Of a DNA stretch of 64,000 nucleotides, positions 58,510-64,000 are shown one piece after another (within the stretch, counting starts at the first letter, position 1; every line of letters begins with the position of its first letter). A program made the translations under genes and the position numbers. The notes beneath the pieces were generated by a model, which ran no database searches, was not told the origin of the DNA, and saw nothing but the letters and a program-made list of their open reading frames with translations. This stretch comes from Mantis religiosa (lineage: Eukaryota > Arthropoda > Insecta > Mantodea > Mantidae), in NCBI GenBank assembly GCA_030765055.1, contig JAUKNK010000058.1:320001-384000 (forward strand), written 5' to 3'.

Positions 58510-59740
58510 TTTGACCTTCAAAACCCTTGTTGTAAATGACCACCTGCCGCTTGAATATAAGCTTCCAGTCTCCTGTGCTAAGACTTTGTCATATCTTCAA
58601 GCATTTCAACAGAAATTTCAGAGAAGGTATCAGTAATACATTATTTCATATCATGTGGTACAGTGTATATGTCCTTGTAGACAGTGTCTTTCAGTTTTTC
58701 CCAAAGAAAAATGCCTAACGCAGTCAAATCCAGTGACTGGGCCGGCCAAGGTACAGGTCCCCATTATCAAATCCATCAACTGGAAACAATCCGTGAAAGA
58801 CCAGCTGTAGTAATTCATGTACTATGGGCTGGACAGACATCATGCTGAAACTGCAGGTTCCTCCAAGTCTGCAGAGATATTCTTGCATCTGTGGAAGATG
58901 GTATGTTAGGAGGCTGAGATACTTGTGCAAATTTATGTTCCTCCTATGACAAAAGGACCTATGAGCTGATTGTTCACTATCCCACACAAGTTAAATCTCC
59001 ATGGATGCTGTGGTTCCACCTGATGAAGTCAACAGGGATTGTCAACATATCGATTGTATGTTTCTGTGATTTACATGGCCATGATTAGTAAATGTTGCTT
59101 CATCACTAAACAAAATACATGATGAATCTGGAGTATCATGTCCAACCGCTTTACATGGCAATGATTAGTAAATGTTGCTTCATCACTAAACAAAATACAT
59201 GATGAATCTGGAGTATCATGTCCTACCGCCCATGTATAAAAGTTAACATGATTCTCAAATATGTTTCCATGCAGCTCTTGATAGAGATGTGAAAGGAATG
59301 GAACCTAGGTTGATGGAGAATGTGAAGTACACTTACCTGACTCATTCCAATCCCATGTGTGATTGTGTGGGCACTTACTTGTGAATCTACTGCAACAACA
59401 GCCAAAACATTCATTTCTCCTACATCTCCAGTCTCCTGTTTGTTTCTCTTATGTTTTCCTGGTGTTACACTAGCACTTTCATGTAACAGTTTGAAGAGGT
59501 TGATAAATGCAGAGATGGTTGACGTATTTTGGGATATCTTTCCCTATACACCATAAGGCTGGACCTCATTCAGAGCTTAACAGATGGGCCCTTTGGAATG
59601 AAAAACAAGACACCATACAAGAACGTACTGCATTCTTCTAATCCCTCCATACCCCATGAGCATCTCAGCTTTTTCTGCATTGGTAAATCCTATCATCATT
59701 CACAACCTACTGCTTGAACTATCACTGACTAGAAGGTGGC
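58510..59740 (-). pseudogene. Tc1/mariner-superfamily transposase fossil
   Basis: Read from 59740 down. An N-terminal part carries FTNAEKAEMLMGYGG. Then come the DNA-binding region, VVAVDSQVSAHTITHGIGMS, and HQPRFHSFHIS (59414-59223). The first catalytic box is FSDEATFTNHGHVN (at about 59120-59080, and again at about 59190 through an 80-bp duplication). A decayed PWRFNLCGIVNNQLIGPFV follows near 59000. A WPAQSLDLTALGIFLW block carries the last Asp position in a shifted frame near 58740-58690. The C-terminal RRLEAYIQAAGGH sits near 58560-58520. It is a different family from the mariner at 47030. No terminal repeats were identified. Inactive. Confidence 0.8.
59071..59229. repeat. 80-bp tandem duplication in the mariner-like fossil
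   Basis: Copies at 59071-59150 and 59151-59229 differ at only two or three bases. They duplicate the segment coding for the FSDEATF box, so they arose after the gene stopped working or as it did. Confidence 0.93.
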
Positions 59741-60284
59741 AATGTACAAATGAACTGCAAATATCTGTAAACAAATCATAACAAAATCGTATCTAGCGAC
59801 TAATCTGGTTCAATGGAACACATAATTGTCGCTGAGTAAAAGTTACAAAATGGATATTTCATGAAATATTGGTACTACAATTCTGTGGAAAACGTCACTA
59901 ACATTCTAATTTACCATACTTTTGAATTTTTTATGTCATTAGGCATTGTTCTATTTTAAAAAGTGTATGTTTGCTATAAAAATACACCTAAGTGTTATTA
60001 AAATCTATTAATAGGCTAAAACTATGAGCCCCTAACTACCAAACACTGTGAAAATTGCATACCAATAGCAGCCTCCATTTCAGAAATATTGGACCGATGT
60101 GCAAGTTTTAAGTGATTCACCCTTCATTTTACTAGAGCATAAAGACTCTTAGCCATATAGGATTCATGTTCATTTGTCAGTGATATTAAAACCAGATTTT
60201 CTAAAATAATGAAGTATACAATGGTTAAAGCATACATGGAGCTAAACAATATTCTCCTATCATCCTAGTTCGGTTTTAGTGTAG
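59741..60284. other. Spacer, no gene seen
   Basis: About 60140-60195 shares a short repeat with 48835-48895. Otherwise AT-rich with no feature. Confidence 0.5.
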
Positions 60285-60584
60285 AGTAGTAGAGTAGTAT
60301 TTATTCATCCTTTTGATCATAGTACATGATATAGGACACGTCAAGTACTTATAACTAAAAATTATACAATAAACATATACACAAGTTTAGAAATGAAAAT
60401 TCAGAAACTGTATGTACAATATAATAATAATTTATCTATAGTTGACATATTCAAAAATTTCACCCATTCTATAAAAACAATGTTCTAACAGGAACTTTTT
60501 TACACAGCATTTACATTTAGGAAGTGCAGATATGCTCTTTAGGTGTTCAGGTAGGCCGTTATAAAGGCAAACTCCAGTGTATAT
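60285..60584 (-). pseudogene. Non-LTR retrotransposon, C-terminal end (distal to the gypsy insertion)
   Basis: From 60584 down the frame reads TGVCLYNGLPEHLKS, then KCKCCVKKFLLEHCFYRMGEIFEY. This is the usual end of jockey-like ORF2 proteins, followed by an AT-rich 3' end. It is the continuation of 63374-64000, separated by gypsy copy 6 inserted at an ATAT site. The reading frame carries across the insertion point when one ATAT is discounted. Confidence 0.85.
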
Positions 60585-60817
60585 TGTCGCCCTGGCGGTA
60601 GACTCGCGAAGCCGAAGCCGAAGCCGGTGGAGATTCGGAAAGCTTCGGAACCAATCGTTACCGGTAGCGACAGACAGTTGAATGTAGAGTTGGAAAAATA
60701 AACAGTTTTAAGGTTCTAGCAATTTTGTAATGGTGAACAGTGTATTTCGAGGAGAATAAAGTGTAGTTTTGTGTTTTGTAACCTCGTTTTATCATTTCAC
60801 GAACTCACAAAGTCACA
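60585..60817 (+). repeat. 5' LTR of gypsy copy 6
   Basis: 233 bp, TGTCGCCC to AAGTCACA. Most of it is unlike the other LTRs here; only the last 35 bp are shared (TTTCACGAACTCACAAAGTCACA). AATAAA-type signals are present but no clear TATA box. Confidence 0.93.
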
Positions 60818-60819
60818 AC

Positions 60820-60837
60820 TGGTGTCAGGAATGGGAT
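60820..60837 (+). other. Primer-binding site of gypsy copy 6, tRNA-Leu type
   Basis: TGGTGTCAGGAATGGGAT begins two bases after the 5' LTR. It fits the complement of a CCA-tailed tRNA-Leu 3' end and matches the site in copy 2. Confidence 0.72.
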
Positions 60838-60856
60838 AACAACATCACCGAACAAT

Positions 60857-62042
60857 ATGGCCATGGAATCGGCATTGGAAACGCTTTTGCAGAAGATAAA
60901 CGAATTAACAGCGAAGTCGGAAGCGGCAAATAACAACTTGGCCGCGAAGATGAACGAGCTAACAACAAAAACAGAAGCGGCAAATAACAACCTGGCCGCA
61001 GAGTTGAAAGAAATAAAGACCGAATTGACCACAGAAATGAAGGCAGCGAACGACAGTCTGGCCACGGAAATGAAGGAGGCGAACGAGGTCCTCGCCGCCA
61101 AATTTGAGGAACAGTTGGCCGGCGTGAGGGATGACGTGACGGAGCTGGGCAAGCGGAAGGGCCAAGTGGACGGGCGCGTCGAGGACCTGGCGAACCGCTT
61201 CAATGATCTAGAGAAAAAGGCCGACAATAATGCTAAGTCCCAGAACGCCATGGTTGAAGACGTCGAAGACCTCGCGAACCGCGTAAACAACCTGGAGGGA
61301 AAGGCCGACAGCAGCGTCAAGTCCCTGAACGCCATGGTGGAGGACGTCGTCGGCAGGAGACTGAAGGATATAAAGGCTGACGCACCGGGACGCGACACAA
61401 CATCGGCGCGCGTCAAACCTCCGAAATATGACGGCGCGTCAACATTCGAGGTCTTCCGCCGCCAGTTCGACACAGTGGCCAGGCACAACAGATGGTCACC
61501 GGAGGAGGAGGCCACACAGTTAATAGCCAGCCTCCAGGGACGGGCCGCGGGAATCCTAAACGCGGTGCAGACGACGGCGGCGCCCAAGGACATCTGGGAG
61601 GCCCTGGAGAATCGCTTCGGGAACCACCGCTTAGCCGCAGCTAAAGGCAATGTCGCAGCAGCCGGGGGAGACGCTGCAGGAGTTCGCCATAGCGATCGAG
61701 CAGCTAGCTAGCAAGGCCTTGGTTGACCTGCCACTGGAGTTCGTATCCCGGGAAGCCGCCTACAACTTTGTCGACGGGGTACGGGACACGGATATTCGTC
61801 AGCGCCTAACGCTCGGCGATTATAAAACCATCCACGAGGCGCTGACAGCGGCATTAAGGATGGAGGCGGCCAAGGTAGCATCTTTCCCGACGTCGAGAAC
61901 GAGGAGTGTCCGCTACGCCGGAGACAGAAGACCAGCTGAGGGACGCCGGCGAACACCTAGTGGCCTGTGTTGGGGGTGTGGACAGCCCGGATACCTGCGG
62001 AGAGACTGCCCACACCAGGAAGAGCAGCCGGAAAACGAGTAA
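60857..62042 (+). pseudogene. gag of gypsy copy 6
   Basis: Start MAMESALETL. A long coiled-coil N-terminus of repeated AANNNLA, LATEMKEANE and DLANR(F/V)N units covers about 190 residues, followed by PPKYDGASTFEVFRRQFD and IWEALENRFGNHRLA. A deletion of about 20 bp at 61641-61650 shifts the frame. The second frame (61650-62042) holds the rest and a zinc knuckle, CWGCGQPGYLRRDC, in which the zinc-binding His is Tyr. It ends PENE at TAA 62040-62042. The string GGAAAAC at 62030-62036 lies just before the stop, and the protease frame overlaps at -1. Confidence 0.9.
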
Positions 62043-63178
62043 GGGCCGTCGTGGAGAGGGGCACGTCGGCGCCATTACCACCATCCCCTCGAGGGACAAT
62101 CCGCGCCATCAGCCGGCGGATGGATGACAACCTCATCGCGGACGGCTGGGTAAGAGGAAAGCCGTGCCGCGTGCTGGTGGACACCGGGGCGGCCATGACC
62201 ATCATCAGACCTGAGACCTGACGTGGCGAAGGGTTTGCCGACGAGGAAGCCGAGCCGACCATACGAGCTTGTGACAGCATCGGGCGACACCATGCCTGTG
62301 GAGATGGAGGCCCTACTGGAGCTGAACTTGGGACGAAGTGCCATGCGTCTGTGGGTGTTCGTCGCGAAGGTGGCTGAGTAGGTGATTCTGGGACTGGATG
62401 CCCTCAGGAGCCACGAGGCGACGGTCGACGTCGGCAGGAAGGTCCTGAGGCTCAACGGAGAGGAGGTTATACTCCGTCAACCAGAAGAGCGCCTTGGAAT
62501 TGGCAGGGTCGTCTTGAGCGAAGACGTGGTTGTCCCCGCGAGGAGCGAAGTGATAGTGACGGCGCGACCGGACGGCCAGACAGCAGGTGGGGTCCAGAGT
62601 CAGCAGGAGTGCGACTTCACCTCGGAACATCGCAGAGGGAAGAGCCACGGTAACGCGGACGCTATGTCCCGAAGACCCTGTCCAGAAGAGTGCGGCCAAT
62701 ACACAAGAGTGGAGGGGAAGGAGCGTGCCGCAGCAGTTCGAGTAGTTACGGCAGTGCCTGCGGATGGCTGGGATAGCGCAGGCCTGAGGAGGGAGCAGCT
62801 GGCGGACGCAGACTTGGGGGCCACTCTTGAGGGATGTGGAGAACCTGGTGGACCACCTCCACGACATGCACGAGATGGCTCGCCAGAACATCCAGAAGGC
62901 GAGCGACCGCATGAAAACCCGATACGACAGGCAAGCCAACAGCCAAGGGTTCCAGCAAGGTGACCTGGTCTGGTTGTACCGCGCGACCCGGACCAAGGGA
63001 CGCTGCCCGAAGCCTCAGCAGCCATGGCAAGGACCGTACCCCGTGTGGTGAAGAGGATTAACGACGTGGTCTACCGCATCCAGAAGGTGCCCCGAGGAAA
63101 GATGTTGGCGGTACACCTGGATCGCCTGGCCCGCTACGAAGGCGCTGTTCGGGACGACCAGCCTTGAGGAGGGAGCAG
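61967..63178 (+). pseudogene. Protease, RNase H tail and integrase tail of gypsy copy 6
   Basis: The protease (VLVDTGAAMTI, intact DTG) lies in the -1 frame relative to the end of gag. A small tandem duplication at about 62210-62223 introduces a stop, and a stop near 62378 precedes ILGLDALRSHEATVD. At about 62570-62590 the protease linker (VTARPDGQTA) passes directly into the RNase H tail (CDFTSEHRRGKSHGNADAMS). At about 62835 the spacer passes into the integrase C-terminus (ENLVDHLHDMHEMARQNIQ). RT, most of RNase H and the integrase catalytic core are gone. The polypurine tract GAGGAGGGAGCAG ends at 63178. Confidence 0.9.
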
Positions 63179-63369
63179 TGTCGCCCTGGCGGTAGACTCG
63201 CGAAGCTGAAGCCGGTAGCGACAGACAGTTGAATGTAGAGTTGGAAAAATAAACAGTTTTCAGGTTCTAGCAATTTTGTAATGGTGAACAGTGTATTTCG
63301 AGGAAAATAAAGTGTAGTTTTTGTGTTTTGTAACCTCGTTTTATCATTTCACGAACCCACAAAGTCACA
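63179..63369 (+). repeat. 3' LTR of gypsy copy 6
   Basis: 191 bp. It equals the 5' LTR except for a gap of about 40 bp (the GTGGAGATTCGGAAAGC region) and a few substitutions. Confidence 0.93.
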
Positions 63370-63373
63370 ATAT

Positions 63374-64000
63374 AAAGTTTTTACCAAACAAACTGGTGTT
63401 ATGGGGGATTATACTTATTTGCTCTTTTCTTCGAGTATCATGATTATGTGTTTATGTATTAGTGGAGTATAAATGAATATTTAATTTAACAAAAGTTACT
63501 ATATCTTGGATATACAAGCAAGGTAGAGGCAATATTTTTAATTCTTGAAAAAGTGTTCTGCAACTAGTTCTTTTGTTTACCTTTAGTATGGTACGTATAG
63601 CTCTCCTTTGTAATCTAAATATGGTAATCGCTTTTTCGCAGTTCCCCCATAGTATTATACCATAAGAAATGATACAGTGGAGGTATGCATAGTACAGGGA
63701 TAAAAGTGCTTCTCTATTCATTACCTTAGATAGTATAAACAGGGGAAGACACAATTTGCTAAGCTTTTTAGAAATTTCGTTAATGTGAATATTCCACTTC
63801 AAGTTGTTGTCTAGATATAGACCAAGGAGATTTGTGATTTCAGAGTAACCAATATATTTTTCATTTAGTATTATATTAGGGCCACTACTTTGGATACCAT
63901 GTATATTTTGAAAAGAAATAGCCACTGTCTTTTCTGCATTTATTACTTATCTGTTTGCTTCAAACCACTTGATTAGTTGCTTTGTTACCAGTTTTATATT
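63374..64000 (-). pseudogene. Non-LTR retrotransposon reverse transcriptase C-terminal half
   Basis: From the right window edge, the minus strand reads TKQLIKWFEANR, a stop, then VINAEKT and a 157-codon open frame (63925-63452): LLGLYLDNNLKWNIHINEIS, YYAYLHCIISYGIILWGN, FRLQRRAIRTILKV, LYIQDIVTFVK. This order is the thumb and C-terminal region of jockey-like ORF2 proteins. The catalytic core would lie beyond the window. The element continues at 60584-60285 after the gypsy insertion. Confidence 0.9.

Larger units (their letters stand above)
60585..63369 (+). mobile_element. Ty3/gypsy copy 6, short internally deleted derivative
   Basis: A 2.8-kb element with short LTRs, exact ATAT target duplications (60581-60584 and 63370-63373), a tRNA-Leu-type primer site and a polypurine tract. 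Two internal deletions remove RT and the integrase core. It is inserted in a non-LTR element of the opposite orientation. Confidence 0.95.

Overview
This window is eukaryotic, almost certainly from a large, repeat-rich arthropod genome. It has GT/AG splice signals, tRNA-derived SINEs, Ty3/gypsy retrotransposons, Penelope-like elements (PLEs), mariner, piggyBac and Merlin transposons, and arthropod-style C2H2 zinc-finger exons. A cockroach-like insect is my guess, at low confidence. I see no intact host gene, rRNA or functional tRNA. The window is mostly layered mobile elements in different states of decay.

Layout. 1-6000: a Merlin/ISXO2-type DNA transposon. Its transposase (2520-3650) sits between inverted arms of about 1.9 kb, each built mainly of a 90-bp tandem repeat. 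6000-12800: SINEs, a 360-bp AAT microsatellite and a non-LTR reverse-transcriptase remnant. 12800-15150: a PLE copy and a 300-bp palindrome. 15684-20066: a solo LTR and a gypsy copy that has lost its reverse transcriptase (copy 1). 20755-35700: a zinc-finger-type gene or pseudogene on the plus strand. Its acidic first exon has a clear splice donor. A proposed 12.6-kb intron holds the only gypsy copy with all domains (copy 2, 21325-27118, target duplication ATAC), a palindromic PLE dimer and a piggyBac fossil. Its decayed finger array is at 33836-35700. 36845-39430: gypsy copy 3, a mariner tail and two more inverted PLE pairs. 39430-45660: mostly featureless AT-rich DNA. 45663-46218: a second copy of the zinc-finger first exon, split by a CT microsatellite. 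47030-50500: a mariner fossil, three SINEs and a PLE end. 51317-55376: two joined gypsy fragments (copies 4 and 5). 55560-59740: a non-LTR tail, a fossil of a dispersed arthropod gene family of unknown function, and a second mariner-like transposase. 60285-64000: a non-LTR element split cleanly by a short gypsy derivative (copy 6, target duplication ATAT).

How the parts relate. The six gypsy copies belong to one pol lineage with diverged LTRs. In the two copies where I checked it, the primer-binding site looks like tRNA-Leu. Copies 1, 5 and 6 lost reverse transcriptase, and copies 5 and 6 also lost the integrase catalytic core. Only copy 2 keeps every domain, and it is broken by stop codons. 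PLE fragments lie head to head at three places. The most unusual structure is the Merlin element with minisatellite arms. Outside the arrays its two arms are nearly identical, which implies recent activity or recent sequence homogenisation.
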